64,000 nucleotides of DNA from Candidatus Ornithobacterium hominis (GCF_951229915.1 NZ_OX579588.1:930001-994000); one strand, 5' to 3'. Counted from the stretch's first letter, positions 53,384 through 62,214 are shown. Numbers and translations are program-made. The notes: a model not told the origin generated them from the sequence alone.

Positions 53384-54079
53384 TTAAGGCTTGAAAAAAT
53401 CTAGATCCAGCGGTGCATTATCTGATTTTTCTAAATTAAACTCGCCTGATTGTGTTCGGCAAAGTTGCGTCAAATAAGCTCCTGAATCTAGCGCCAAACC
53501 AATGTCATGAGCTAATGTACGAATGTAAGTTCCCTTCTCGCACACGACTTCAATTTCTAGAAAAGGCATTTCAAAATGGAGAATTTCGATGCGGTGAATA
53601 TGGACTTTCCGTGGAGGAATTTCTACCTCCTCTCCTGCTCTTGCCAATTTGTAAACTCGTGTGCCATTAACTTTTATGGCTGAGTGCGCTGGTGGAATTT
53701 GAGTAATTTTTCCTTCAAAATTTTTTAAAGCTTTAGAAATTTTTTCTAACGTAATATGTTTGATTGGGAATGTTTGATCTTCAGGTTGCTCGGTATCATA
53801 ACTTTCAGTAGTGGCACCGAGCTTGAGTTTTGCTCGGTAGGTTTTAGTCTGCGACTGAAATTCGGTGATGCGTTTTGTGAATTTACCTACGCAAATAACT
53901 AAAACCCCCGTGGCTTTAGGATCAAGCGTGCCAGCGTGCCCTACTTTAAATTTCTTTAATTGATGAGTCTTACGGATGTTGTACCTGATTTTCTTCACAA
54001 CATCAAAACTCGTCCAATCCAAGGGTTTATCGATAATGAAAACCTGCCCTTCTCTCAATTCGTCTAAACTGAATGCCAT
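53384..54079 (-). CDS. truB: tRNA pseudouridine(55) synthase
   Basis: 231 residues. The catalytic Asp53 is in GHAGTLDPKATGVLVICVG, with the thumb region PPAHSAIKVNGTRVYKLARAGEE and CEKGTYIRTLAHDIG. It isomerises U55 in the T arm. It ends the ftsX-DUF3098-uppP-truB operon, one base after uppP. Its last codons, DFFKP-stop, are formed by a dispersed palindrome. Confidence 0.95.
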   Translation of the reverse strand: MAFSLDELREGQVFIIDKPLDWTSFDVVKKIRYNIRKTHQLKKFKVGHAGTLDPKATGVLVICVGKFTKRITEFQSQTKTYRAKLKLGATTESYDTEQPEDQTFPIKHITLEKISKALKNFEGKITQIPPAHSAIKVNGTRVYKLARAGEEVEIPPRKVHIHRIEILHFEMPFLEIEVVCEKGTYIRTLAHDIGLALDSGAYLTQLCRTQSGEFNLEKSDNAPLDLDFFKP

Positions 54080-54080
54080 T

Positions 54081-54896
54081 TTATTGAAATTGTGTGAAAT
54101 AAATCAATAATATTATCCCAACAATGATACGATACCAGCCCCAGATTCTAAAACCGTATTTTTTTATCATCTCAATGAAAAATTTAATGGCAAATATGGA
54201 TACAATGAAGGCTATTATATTCCCCATTAGAAATAAAATCATGTGCTGTTGGTCTGCGAATATCATCTCATAACCTTTCACTATTGCTGTACCTTCACCC
54301 CATTTTTTCACAAAAATTGAATATACTGTCACTGCCAACATCGTCGGGACGGCTAAAAAAAAAGAAAATTCTGCTGCGGTCTCTCGATTTAGTTTTTGCT
54401 GCATACCTCCAATGATGGATGCCGCTGACCGACTCGTGCCTGGCATCATGGCTAAACATTGCCAAAAGCCAATGGTGACGGCTTGTTTGATGCTGATCTC
54501 TGACTCACGGAAAGTCGTTGGGGTGTTAAAAAACTGGTCAATAAAAAGTAAAACTATTCCACCCAAAATTAAAACTATGGCAATCGGCACAGGATCTCCC
54601 ATAATTTCCTCGATTAAATCATCAAATAAATAACCAAAAACCAAAGCTGGGAGAACGGCCGTGGCTAACTTGATGTAAAAGTTTAATTTAGAGAAATCAA
54701 AAAACTTCTTCCAATAAAGAAAAACAACAGCTAGAATGGCTCCAAATTGAATGCTGACTTGGAACATTTTCACAAATTCATCTTCTTGAATTCCAAAAAT
54801 GGAACTGGTGAAAATCATATGTGCCGTGGATGAAACAGGCAAATATTCCGTTAAACCTTCGATAATAGAAATGATGATTGCTTCTAAATAATTCAT
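54081..54896 (-). CDS. uppP: Undecaprenyl-diphosphatase
   Basis: 271 residues with eight or so helices. The catalytic motifs are EGLTEYLPVSSTAHM near residue 14 and MMPGTSRSAASIIGGM near 153. It recycles undecaprenyl pyrophosphate for peptidoglycan and O-antigen synthesis. Its start overlaps the DUF3098 stop by 4 bases (ATGA). Confidence 0.96.
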   Translation of the reverse strand: MNYLEAIIISIIEGLTEYLPVSSTAHMIFTSSIFGIQEDEFVKMFQVSIQFGAILAVVFLYWKKFFDFSKLNFYIKLATAVLPALVFGYLFDDLIEEIMGDPVPIAIVLILGGIVLLFIDQFFNTPTTFRESEISIKQAVTIGFWQCLAMMPGTSRSAASIIGGMQQKLNRETAAEFSFFLAVPTMLAVTVYSIFVKKWGEGTAIVKGYEMIFADQQHMILFLMGNIIAFIVSIFAIKFFIEMIKKYGFRIWGWYRIIVGIILLIYFTQFQ

Positions 54897-55183
54897 TGAT
54901 TTTGTTTTCTTTTCAACAATCCATCAAAGGGATAAAGAATGGCTGCAATTTCTATCACAAATCCTAATAAAACTAGGAAAGGTGCTAAGCGAATTCTTCG
55001 CCAAGAAAATATATCTTCGTTCCAATAGTTAGGGTCAAAAGTACCATCAGGGCGAGTATTGGCATCGTGTCCTGTCATCAAAAAAAAGCCTAAAGCAATG
55101 ACACAGAGACCTACCAACATTAAAACATAATTTTGTTTACGAAATAAAAATTCGCTAGGTAAAGGTGTTTTTGGTTTCATCAT
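54893..55183 (-). CDS. DUF3098 small membrane protein
   Basis: 96 residues from ATG 55183, overlapping the ftsX stop by 4 bases. LFRKQNYVLMLVGLCVIALGFFLMTG and APFLVLLGFVIEIAAILY give two helices, with conserved FDPNYWNEDIFSWRRIRLAP between. This family always lies near ftsX and uppP in Bacteroidota, so an envelope role is likely. A longer frame (55291) would run through ftsX. Confidence 0.85.
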   Translation of the reverse strand: MMKPKTPLPSEFLFRKQNYVLMLVGLCVIALGFFLMTGHDANTRPDGTFDPNYWNEDIFSWRRIRLAPFLVLLGFVIEIAAILYPFDGLLKRKQNQ

Positions 55184-56076
55184 GAGTAATAAAGTTGATC
55201 TGTTCTCAATTTCAAATATCGCCAAGAGGCTAAGAATGTACTGACTACGGCAATCAAAATCCCTACAGCTAAAATCCCAATGATAATCCAAATGAAGTCA
55301 TTATGCCAAGTGGATAAATGCAGCTTTGGTGCTGCATAATACCAAAGTATACCTAAGGCTAAAAGTGCTAGTATAGCACCCAAAAGTCCTAATAAAAAGC
55401 TTTGCATAACAAAAGGTGCTATGATAAATCGACGTTTGGCTCCTACCAGTTGCATGGTTTTGATTGTGAATCTTTTTGCAAATATTTTAAGCCTTAAAGA
55501 ATTATTAATCAAAATAATAGAAATAATTAAAAATACAGCTGCCAAGCCCACTAACCAGTAAATAATATTGTCTATCCGTTGATAAATTCCTGCTAAGCTA
55601 GAGGTATCATTTACACTATCAATTATCTCATAATCAGAAATTATTTTTGTAATGCTATCAACTTGGGCACTGTCTACATACTGGGGTTTAATAGTCATTA
55701 AAACACTGGGCGGAAAGAGCCCTTCTTCGAATAAATCTACATCTTCTTTTTTGAGCCCCAATTGATTTTTAGCAATCGACAAAGCCTCTTGTTTATTCAC
55801 ATATTTTACTGATTTGATAAAGGCTCTTTGTCTCAGAGAATCTACAAAAGCTTGATGTGTTTCTTTTTCTTTGTCTATATCTCTTTGGTCTTTAGCTTCT
55901 TTGAAATAAGCTTCGATTTCAAATTGATTTTTGAGGTGTTCGGCATAGTCATTTGAATTAACTACAATAAGTCCAAATAAACCCAATAAAAACAAAACCA
56001 ATGCAATACTTACTACCACGGTGATATTGGAAGACCGCAGGCGGCTTTGATACATTCGATCACTTGCTCTTGACAT
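55180..56076 (-). CDS. ftsX: Cell-division ABC transporter permease FtsX
   Basis: 298 residues. One N-terminal helix (ITVVVSIALVLFLLGLFGLIVV), an extracytoplasmic domain (about 45-165) and three C-terminal helices with KTMQLVGAKRRFIIAPFVMQSFLLGLLGA. FtsX couples FtsE to peptidoglycan hydrolases. It is the first gene of the four-gene operon. ftsE is not adjacent. Confidence 0.94.
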   Translation of the reverse strand: MSRASDRMYQSRLRSSNITVVVSIALVLFLLGLFGLIVVNSNDYAEHLKNQFEIEAYFKEAKDQRDIDKEKETHQAFVDSLRQRAFIKSVKYVNKQEALSIAKNQLGLKKEDVDLFEEGLFPPSVLMTIKPQYVDSAQVDSITKIISDYEIIDSVNDTSSLAGIYQRIDNIIYWLVGLAAVFLIISIILINNSLRLKIFAKRFTIKTMQLVGAKRRFIIAPFVMQSFLLGLLGAILALLALGILWYYAAPKLHLSTWHNDFIWIIIGILAVGILIAVVSTFLASWRYLKLRTDQLYYS

Positions 56077-56319
56077 ATTTCTGAAATTTGTTGCAATTTA
56101 AAAAAATATTCTTTCACATCCGAAGATTAACGTTTCTTAATATTTTATGGCTTATAGAAGTTATTAAATTTCAGTTAAATATTCTTTTTAGAAATTGTAT
56201 TATGCCTTATTTTAAACAGGTTATTAAAAGATTATCAAAAAAGTAAGAATTATCATTTTTATTTTAAAAAAAGTCTATCATATTTGTAAACGTAGTAAAT
56301 TTATAAAAGTTAAATTTTT

Positions 56320-57783
56320 ATGGGAGATTCAAGGCGAGCCGCACAAATTGTTGGCCACAAAATGAGACAAATTATCGATGCTCAAAAAAGGGTTATCTTT
56401 TTCTTATTAAGTATCATTTTTGCATCTGGACTATCGTTTTTAATCACTAATTATGAACCGAATTTAACGACGGTTCAAACTTATGTGGTTTTTATTTTAT
56501 TCCTAGCTATTGCTCTTTGGGTCACAGAGGCAATTCCGCCCTTTGCTGTCGGGTTGCTGATTGTTGGTCTATTGATTTTCTTAATTGGCCGAGAAGACAC
56601 CAATGTCATGGGGGAAGAAGGGTATATTGACGTAAGACAATTTGTGCAGACATGGTCTAACTCTGTTATTTGGCTAATGTTAGGAGGTTTTTTCTTAGCA
56701 GAAGGCTTGAGAAAGACGCGATTAGATTATGATCTTTTCAAAATGAGTATTTCTGTGGTGGACAAAAAACCTAAAAATATCTTGTTTGCGCTAATGTTAG
56801 CAACGGGTATTGCTTCTATGATTATGTCTAATACAGCTACAACAGCCATGATGATTGCTTCCATCATGCCCTTTATCAACACTTTACCTAAAGGAAACAG
56901 TATGGCAAAGGCTCTACTCATCGGGATTCCAGCAGCGGCATCCATCGGAGGTATGGGAACCATTATTGGCTCACCTCCCAATGCAATTGCCGTCGAAGCC
57001 ATCAATACTTTATCTGAAATTCATCATAATATAAAACCAATTACTTTCCTTGATTGGATGATTTATGGTATACCCATTTCTTTAGTTTTAATAGTTATAT
57101 TTTGGCTAGTTTTAACTCAAATTTTTAAGTTAAAAAACATTGAACTTGACTTATCTTTCTTAAATCAATCTAATTTAGAAAGCAAATTAGATAAGTTTAA
57201 TAAGAAATTTGTACTTATTGTACTTGGTATTACTATTCTTTTGTGGTTAACCAGTTCTTGGCATGGGATTCCAGCAGCGGCAGTCTCAGGAATTCCCATC
57301 ATTTTACTACCCATGGTCAGCATCATCACTGGTGAAGATGTGCGCAAATTACCTTGGGACACATTGATGCTAGTCGCAGGTGGATTATCTTTAGGCTTAG
57401 CTATTCAGCTGAGTGGCCTGGCTGATTTATTCGTCAGTAAATTAGACGGTATAGAATTCAATCCTATCATTATTATGCTGATATTTGCCTTTGCCACCGT
57501 TCTATTTTCCAATATAATGAGCAACACCGCAACAGCTACGATTTTGATTCCAGTAGCTACTATTTTACCTGGAGTTGGCTCATTAGAAATGGCTTTAGTC
57601 ATCGGGCTAAGTGCTTCTTGTGCATTATTCTTACCTGTTTCTACCCCACCAAATGCCATTGCTTACAGCACAGGGAAATTAGAACAAAGTGACTTCAAAT
57701 ATGGAGGAATCAGTATTGGATTTTTAGGCCCGATTTTAACGATTCTATGGCTATTAGGTTTAAAGTTCATGAATATAATCTAA
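56320..57783 (+). CDS. DASS (SLC13) family dicarboxylate/sodium transporter
   Basis: 487 residues with about 12 helices. NTATTAMMIASIMPFINTLP and SNTATATILIPVATILPG are the paired SNT sodium/substrate motifs. IPAAASIGGMGTIIGSPPNAIAVE and STPPNAIAYSTGKL complete the two inverted repeats. It likely moves succinate, fumarate or citrate. The convergent LOG gene overlaps its 3' end by 24 bases. Confidence 0.92.
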   Translation: MGDSRRAAQIVGHKMRQIIDAQKRVIFFLLSIIFASGLSFLITNYEPNLTTVQTYVVFILFLAIALWVTEAIPPFAVGLLIVGLLIFLIGREDTNVMGEEGYIDVRQFVQTWSNSVIWLMLGGFFLAEGLRKTRLDYDLFKMSISVVDKKPKNILFALMLATGIASMIMSNTATTAMMIASIMPFINTLPKGNSMAKALLIGIPAAASIGGMGTIIGSPPNAIAVEAINTLSEIHHNIKPITFLDWMIYGIPISLVLIVIFWLVLTQIFKLKNIELDLSFLNQSNLESKLDKFNKKFVLIVLGITILLWLTSSWHGIPAAAVSGIPIILLPMVSIITGEDVRKLPWDTLMLVAGGLSLGLAIQLSGLADLFVSKLDGIEFNPIIIMLIFAFATVLFSNIMSNTATATILIPVATILPGVGSLEMALVIGLSASCALFLPVSTPPNAIAYSTGKLEQSDFKYGGISIGFLGPILTILWLLGLKFMNII

Positions 57784-58944
57784 CCCATCCTCTACTGGCT
57801 GTGGCGGGTGATTTTCAATAAACTCCAGTACCAAGGCAGGCTCATCTGCTAGGTACAGGAGTTTTTTATATTTTTTCCCCACAGCCAATTGATGCAAAAC
57901 AGAATACAAAGAAGTTTCCTCTACATACCTTGATTTGCCCAAAAATACCATTGGGCTAATGTAGCCAAATGTACCATAATGATTTTGAGCCGCTTCTTGA
58001 AAGATTTCTTGCGTTGTCCCTGCGCTTCCTGGAGCAAATACAACACCGTAAAGGCAAATAGCCAGCAAAGTATCTTCTCTTATAGAATTTGAAAAATATT
58101 TAGCAATATGAGAAGCAAACACATTCGTCGGTTCGTGACCATAAAACCATGTAGGAATCGCTAAATTCTCTTTCCCGTCAGGATATTTCTTTAGAACCTT
58201 CTGAGCCTGAGCTACATAATTTTGAGCTAAATAATCTTTCGGATTTGCTAAATCCACTGGAAAATCTAAATCACTTAAAATTTCAATGGCATCCGCCAAT
58301 TCTTCATTCGTTTTCCCACCAAAATAAGCACCCAAGTTCGCTGCTTCCATAATGCCCGGCCCTCCACCAGAAACGATATAGTATCCATTTTCTGTCATTA
58401 ATTTGGCGGTTTGTGCTACTTTCACATAATATTCACTGCCTCTTCGTGCACCATGCCCGCCCATAAAGCCCACAGCCTTTTTTTCTGTCATGCCTTTTTC
58501 ATTGTAAAGAATAAGCCGTCTTAAACTTTCATCTATATTGAAATCATGCAGGCGTTGAGCCATTGCATCTTGAATACTTGGCGTGTAGCGAGTTTCCTTA
58601 AAAGATTCATAAATTTTCAAATCAACAGAATCCTCACTTTCTTGGTCAAATTTACCCAAAAGCTCTTGATGCGTGTACAAGTTCTGCCGATTGGGATTAT
58701 ATGGCAAGTGTTCAAATTTAGGGTAAACAAATGCACCAGCCTCCACTAAGTCTTTGGTTTGTTGGCGATTCAGTCGGCAGCCAAAGAAAGTGGTATTCTT
58801 GAGTGCTAGGCCTGAAAAATCTATTCCTTTTTCTCTAAAATCAATATCTTGTACAAAAACTTGCTTAAAATTTTTCTGAAGGCTTAAAAAATTTTCCCAA
58901 TCTCTATAATTTCGAATAAAGATTTCTTTGTTTTTACCACTCAT
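57760..58944 (-). CDS. LOG family nucleotide-processing protein (long N-terminal extension)
   Basis: 394 residues. The LOG core has VSGGGPGIMEAANLGAYFGG and APGSAGTTQEIFQEAAQ (the usual PGGxGTxxE, here with Ser-Ala), with TIGR00730-like flanking segments. About 150 residues precede it. Members remove phosphoribose from nucleotides (cytokinin activation or nucleotide salvage). It overlaps the next gene (58941) by 4 bases and SLC13 by 24. Confidence 0.85.
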   Translation of the reverse strand: MSGKNKEIFIRNYRDWENFLSLQKNFKQVFVQDIDFREKGIDFSGLALKNTTFFGCRLNRQQTKDLVEAGAFVYPKFEHLPYNPNRQNLYTHQELLGKFDQESEDSVDLKIYESFKETRYTPSIQDAMAQRLHDFNIDESLRRLILYNEKGMTEKKAVGFMGGHGARRGSEYYVKVAQTAKLMTENGYYIVSGGGPGIMEAANLGAYFGGKTNEELADAIEILSDLDFPVDLANPKDYLAQNYVAQAQKVLKKYPDGKENLAIPTWFYGHEPTNVFASHIAKYFSNSIREDTLLAICLYGVVFAPGSAGTTQEIFQEAAQNHYGTFGYISPMVFLGKSRYVEETSLYSVLHQLAVGKKYKKLLYLADEPALVLEFIENHPPQPVEDGLDYIHEL

Positions 58945-59468
58945 AGTAAGACTGTTTTTTGCTTCGAGTTTAGTAATCTCGCCATTGCTGGTGGAACATC
59001 AATATACTCATGATAAAATTCTTCAAAAAAATCTTTGGTTTTCTCTGACAAAAGTGCTTGATATTCTTCCATAATTACATCGCTCATAGAAATAGGAGCT
59101 CCCAGTGGAGTCCCGTTTTGTATCATAAAAACTTGATGAAAAGCTTCTCCTTCGCTTAATTCTCGCCCTGAGAAAGAGCAAATTTCTGCTGATTCTTTTT
59201 GGGTGTTTTTCTGTATTTGAGCTTGATGTGCTAAAAGATAATTTTGCATCTTTTGGAACGATTCCTTTGATAATTTAAGCCCCAATTCTTGTTTACAAGT
59301 TTGGCAAATAGCAAATTCAAATAGAATGAAAAAGCCCTCTCCATTCAAATTTCTTTGGTAAGCTTTTTCTACAAAAAACAAATCCTTTATCAAGCTTTTC
59401 TCACAGATGGAGCATTGTTCAAAATTTTCTCCGTTTTCTTTTTTGATGGAATTTAAACTCTTAGACAT
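58941..59468 (-). CDS. Hypothetical zinc-ribbon-like protein
   Basis: 175 residues. CSICEKSLIKDLFF and FAICQTCKQELG form a possible zinc site; a third cysteine lies in SAEICSFSGREL. No known family. The stop overlaps the LOG start by 4 bases (ATGA), so the two are coupled, with the first encoded upstream. Confidence 0.6.
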   Translation of the reverse strand: MSKSLNSIKKENGENFEQCSICEKSLIKDLFFVEKAYQRNLNGEGFFILFEFAICQTCKQELGLKLSKESFQKMQNYLLAHQAQIQKNTQKESAEICSFSGRELSEGEAFHQVFMIQNGTPLGAPISMSDVIMEEYQALLSEKTKDFFEEFYHEYIDVPPAMARLLNSKQKTVLL

Positions 59469-59694
59469 AAATCAGTTGATTTACTGCAAAGCTAATTATA
59501 ATTTGATGAATGATGATTCCCAATGTGCATAAATCTCCTTTGAATGAAAGAAGAAGAAGAGATTTTGATGATTTTTTTTTAAGGCTTAATTTTTTTTGGG
59601 AAATTTTGCTGATGAATAAGTTTAATTCAAAAATTTGAATAAATTATAATCCTCAAAACAAAATGCATGTCCAATGTGTTTAAATGGTTTTTAA

Positions 59695-59964
59695 ATACTT
59701 TTTAAAGTAGCTTTAAACGCCATAAAATTAGTAGCACAATCAGGTATGGAATACAAAGCCCATTTTATTACTTCAGTTCTTTTCAATAGAGAAATTAAAA
59801 CAGTAAAAATTGATAAAACAGCCATTGATTTTTATACCAAACTCACCGAGTTAAACGCTCAATTTAGAAAAATAGACGTCAATTATAACCAGATTGTCAA
59901 GATACTTTACCGCCATAACATCTTACACGCACATCAAAAGATGAAGTTTCAGAACAAGCCTTAA
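59695..59964 (+). pseudogene. Fragment of a mobilization (relaxosome accessory, MobC-like) gene
   Basis: The frame is open from 59695 after a stop and has an ATG at 59746. LNAIKLVAQSGMEYKAHFI resembles a ribbon-helix-helix start, and FYTKLTELNAQFRKIDVNYNQIVK resembles the conserved QFRKIGxNYNQIVK helix of Bacteroidota mobilization proteins. The C-terminal half is missing; the stop comes from a dispersed palindrome (AAC AAG CCT TAA). No relaxase is adjacent, so this is a remnant. Confidence 0.5.
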
Positions 59965-60005
59965 AAAATTTCTCCAAAAAAAATCTCCAAAAACAAGAAT
60001 TTTAG

Positions 60006-60013
60006 TATCTTTG
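60006..60013 (+). promoter_or_regulatory. -7 box of the surface-protein leader
   Basis: TATCTTTG, a perfect TAnnTTTG match. It implies a 5' leader of about 360 bases before the gene at 60383. No good -33. Confidence 0.5.
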
Positions 60014-60127
60014 ACCCCAAATAGCTACGGCTGTTTTTAATTTAAGTTAAATCACGAAAAAACAAAAACTTATGACATAGCGCCAACGGGCAACATAACA
60101 TAAAAATAGTGTAATTGTATGATTTCT

Positions 60128-60297
60128 AAAACCTGAAATTCCCCAATTTTAAGAACTATCAGAAACATACAGGAACTACACCCTATCGGGTGTGGGACTT
60201 GGTGTATTGATAGTTCGGGTATGGGGATACCTAGGTTTTGGTATACTACAAAAAAGTCATCCACACCTTTTTTTATGCCCATACCCAAGGAAACCTT
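60128..60297 (+). promoter_or_regulatory. Structured 5' leader with competing hairpins and a terminator
   Basis: Nested stems: AAAACCT/AGGTTTT (60128-60134 with 60233-60239), GAACTATCA/TGATAGTTC (60153-60161 with 60208-60216), ACACCC-TATC-GGGTGT (60178-60193), GGTAT/ATACC (60218-60231). Alternative pairings exist. GGTGTGGGACTT (60189-60200) pairs with AAGTC-AT-CCACACC (60254-60267) and is followed by T7, an intrinsic terminator. GGGTATGGG (60217-60225) pairs with CCCATACCC (60278-60286). The sets are mutually exclusive, as in an attenuator or riboswitch. No known class was matched. Confidence 0.6.
60189..60274 (+). terminator. Conditional terminator in the leader
   Basis: 12-bp stem (2-base bulge) followed by T7 (60268-60274), 109 bases before the start codon of the surface-protein gene. 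Its 5' arm overlaps the ACACCC/GGGTGT hairpin, so only one of the two can form. Confidence 0.6.
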
Positions 60298-60382
60298 AGG
60301 ACGACATTTTAAAAATCAACGAATTGCGACAAAAAAAGAACAAAGCGATTCAAAAGTTTAATCCATCTAAAATGTTACCATT

Positions 60383-61309
60383 ATGAAAAAACAATTAACT
60401 ATTTTATCTCTCACATTTGGCGTATCTGCCTTTGCACAGGTAGGGATAAATACAGATACACCGCAAGCGACTTTGGAGGTGGTATCCAAAGAAAATAGTG
60501 CCGCCACCAGCGCACTCAAAATCAAAAATAGTGATAATGATCCGCTAATCACGGTGAGTAATGCTGGTGGATTGGGAATCCGTACTGATAATCCTACCGC
60601 AACCTTGGACATCAACGGAACAGCAAGAGTACGCGAACTCAAAGGCAATGTAAGTGATACAGAATATACTCGCTCTATAGTGGCAGATGCAAATGGAAAT
60701 CTGGGCTATGTACCCCGAATTGACCCTACCGTACTGGGAACCACACAATTAGTGCAAGGCAACACAGTAACAAAAGAAGCACCTTTTCCAAATGATATAA
60801 TATACTTCCATGATTATAAACAATATCTTGCTGAAGGAAATCCTGATTTAACTCGCTATATGGGGCAGTCCATTACACTACCACCCGGCAAATGGGTTAT
60901 TTATTATGGATCTTTATTTATCAAGAGCATAGAAAATGCTTTAGTAGAGCAAGTTAATACCCCGAGTGGAAAAACAATCAGTGTAGTAAAACAACCTACT
61001 GTATGGATAAGAACAAAGTTTTTTGAAACTAAAGAGCCACAAGATTTTGGCGTGTCTCCACTTATTGTTCCGGTTGATGACGCTTCTCCTATATATAACT
61101 CAGTAGAATTAACTTTTACAGGTGGTCATACACCTCTTTATGGCACTTTTCTAATTACTCTAACAGAAACTAAAACCATTTACTTGCATGCTTTCTATGA
61201 TTATATGGAAAATTTTTCTAACAATGCAAAGGGTTGGTTAGCAAGTCTAGGTGGAAGAGGTTCAGAACCATGGCTTGAAAACTATTTATACGCCATTAAG
61301 CGTTATTAA
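60383..61309 (+). CDS. Secreted or surface protein with VGINTxxPxATLEV head motif
   Basis: 308 residues with a signal peptide (MKKQLTILSLTFGVSAFAQ). The mature part opens VGINTDTPQATLEV and has a second similar unit (GIRTDNPTATLDINGTARVREL), as in many flavobacterial surface proteins with trimeric-tail-like repeats. The rest is beta-rich with no known domain, and no T9SS sorting domain is visible. It sits behind a structured leader in an accessory patch. Confidence 0.7.
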   Translation: MKKQLTILSLTFGVSAFAQVGINTDTPQATLEVVSKENSAATSALKIKNSDNDPLITVSNAGGLGIRTDNPTATLDINGTARVRELKGNVSDTEYTRSIVADANGNLGYVPRIDPTVLGTTQLVQGNTVTKEAPFPNDIIYFHDYKQYLAEGNPDLTRYMGQSITLPPGKWVIYYGSLFIKSIENALVEQVNTPSGKTISVVKQPTVWIRTKFFETKEPQDFGVSPLIVPVDDASPIYNSVELTFTGGHTPLYGTFLITLTETKTIYLHAFYDYMENFSNNAKGWLASLGGRGSEPWLENYLYAIKRY

Positions 61310-61720
61310 ATTTTGTGTCTTAAAACGATTTGGAGACTAGATATTTTCAATATTCTATAAGGCTTTGTGTTAAGTATCTAAGCTTATTGAGAATATTTAG
61401 TCTTTGTTTTTCGTGCGACTATTGTTTTGGGTACGCTTTTATAAATTGGATTTCTTGGCGTAATTGTAGCCATTGGTTCTCTTCAATAGTGATTAATTTC
61501 ATTTCTTCTAATTTTATCGTTTATCTGGGGACAAAGTTCAGAAGGCTGAGGCGATGATAACGCCAAGTTTTGCCAATGGGTAGATAGAAAATTAGCACAT
61601 TTTAACACACTTATGTTTATGCCTTAATAATCATGAATTTAAAGCAAAAAAAGAGAGCAAAATGTCCTCAATCCCTTTATTTAAGCCGTTTTCATCAGCT
61701 TTTTTCTATTTCTCTTTTCT
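61310..61720. other. Decayed accessory sequence
   Basis: No intact gene. It includes the broken short gene at 61419-61502. The segment just right of it (about 61540-61580) resembles non-coding flanks of mobile elements but nothing definite. A dispersed AAGGCTT core lies at about 61371. Confidence 0.4.
61419..61502 (-). pseudogene. Broken short gene (helix-turn-helix-like N-terminus)
   Basis: ATG at 61502 starts MKLITIEENQWLQLRQEI, a pattern found at the N-terminus of small Bacteroidota helix-turn-helix proteins on mobile elements, but a TAG ends it after 27 residues. The frame stays open for some 20 more codons after the stop. No function can be assigned. Confidence 0.4.
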
Positions 61721-61744
61721 GTACTTTTTGTTTTACGCCCCTTA
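61721..61744 (-). mobile_element. IS terminal inverted repeat (end C)
   Basis: GTACTTTTTGTTTTACGCCC and four more bases, the reverse complement of AAGGGGC-G-TAAAACAAAAAGTAC. It matches the outer 24 bases of copies A and B with one or two changes, but the inner sequence differs, as expected for the other end of the same element. Confidence 0.55.
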
Positions 61745-61930
61745 GATTAGTAATATAAAGCTTTCTGAACTTGATATTTTTTATTCATTCAAAACTATTT
61801 TGCTATTTCCCTCAAAGTTATTTGTAACTTCACTTTATTGGTAATCAATTAAATATGATAGAATTTAGTATTCGAGTAACTTTTTCATAATACATTACAG
61901 ACTTAAATTTAAAAAAAAATAGTCAAAAAA

Positions 61931-61962
61931 TTTGGTGGAAATATAAATCTATTCTATATTTG
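61931..61962 (+). promoter_or_regulatory. Promoter of tRNA-Gly/tRNA-Leu
   Basis: TTTG (61931-61934), 20 bases, TATATTTG (61955-61962). Exact match to the sigma-A pattern; same box as at tRNA-His. Confidence 0.8.
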
Positions 61963-61991
61963 CCATCCAATTCAACTCCAAGGAGAGAAAT

Positions 61992-62067
61992 GCGAAAATA
62001 GCTCAGTTGGTAGAGCGCAACCTTGCCAAGGTTGAGGTCGCGGGTTCGAATCCCGTTTTTCGCTCCA
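61992..62067 (+). tRNA. tRNA-Gly (GCC)
   Basis: Acceptor GCGAAAA/TTTTCGC, D arm TAGCTCAGTTGG, anticodon loop CTTGCCAAG with GCC, T arm GGGTTCGAATCCC. CCA is encoded (62065-62067), unlike the two other tRNAs here. Confidence 0.95.
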
Positions 62068-62085
62068 ATTTTCAGGTCAATAGCC

Positions 62086-62169
62086 GCCCGGGTGGTGGAA
62101 TTGGTAGACACGCAGGACTTAAAATCCTGTGGCCATTAGGCTGTGCGGGTTCAAGTCCCGCCTCGGGTA
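62086..62169 (+). tRNA. tRNA-Leu (TAA)
   Basis: Class II tRNA with a long variable arm. The acceptor GCCCGGG pairs with CTCGGGT (two G-U pairs), the anticodon loop CTTAAAA holds TAA, and the T arm is GGGTTCAAGTCCC. CCA is not encoded. Same transcript as tRNA-Gly. Confidence 0.95.
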
Positions 62170-62171
62170 CT

Positions 62172-62214
62172 GAAACCGTTGTTAATCATTTGATTTTCGA
62201 CGGTTTTATTTTTT
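62172..62214 (+). terminator. Terminator of the tRNA-Gly/tRNA-Leu transcript
   Basis: AAACCGT pairs with ACGGTTT around a 20-base loop, followed by TATTTTTT. Confidence 0.65.

Noticed and set aside
60070..60288. 72-residue minus-strand ORF inside the structured leader.
   Set aside because: No protein-like features; the bases are explained by the RNA stems.
61330..61557. 75-residue plus-strand ORF after the surface gene.
   Set aside because: Cys- and Phe-rich with no domain. It is antisense to the broken helix-turn-helix-like ORF and has no support of its own.
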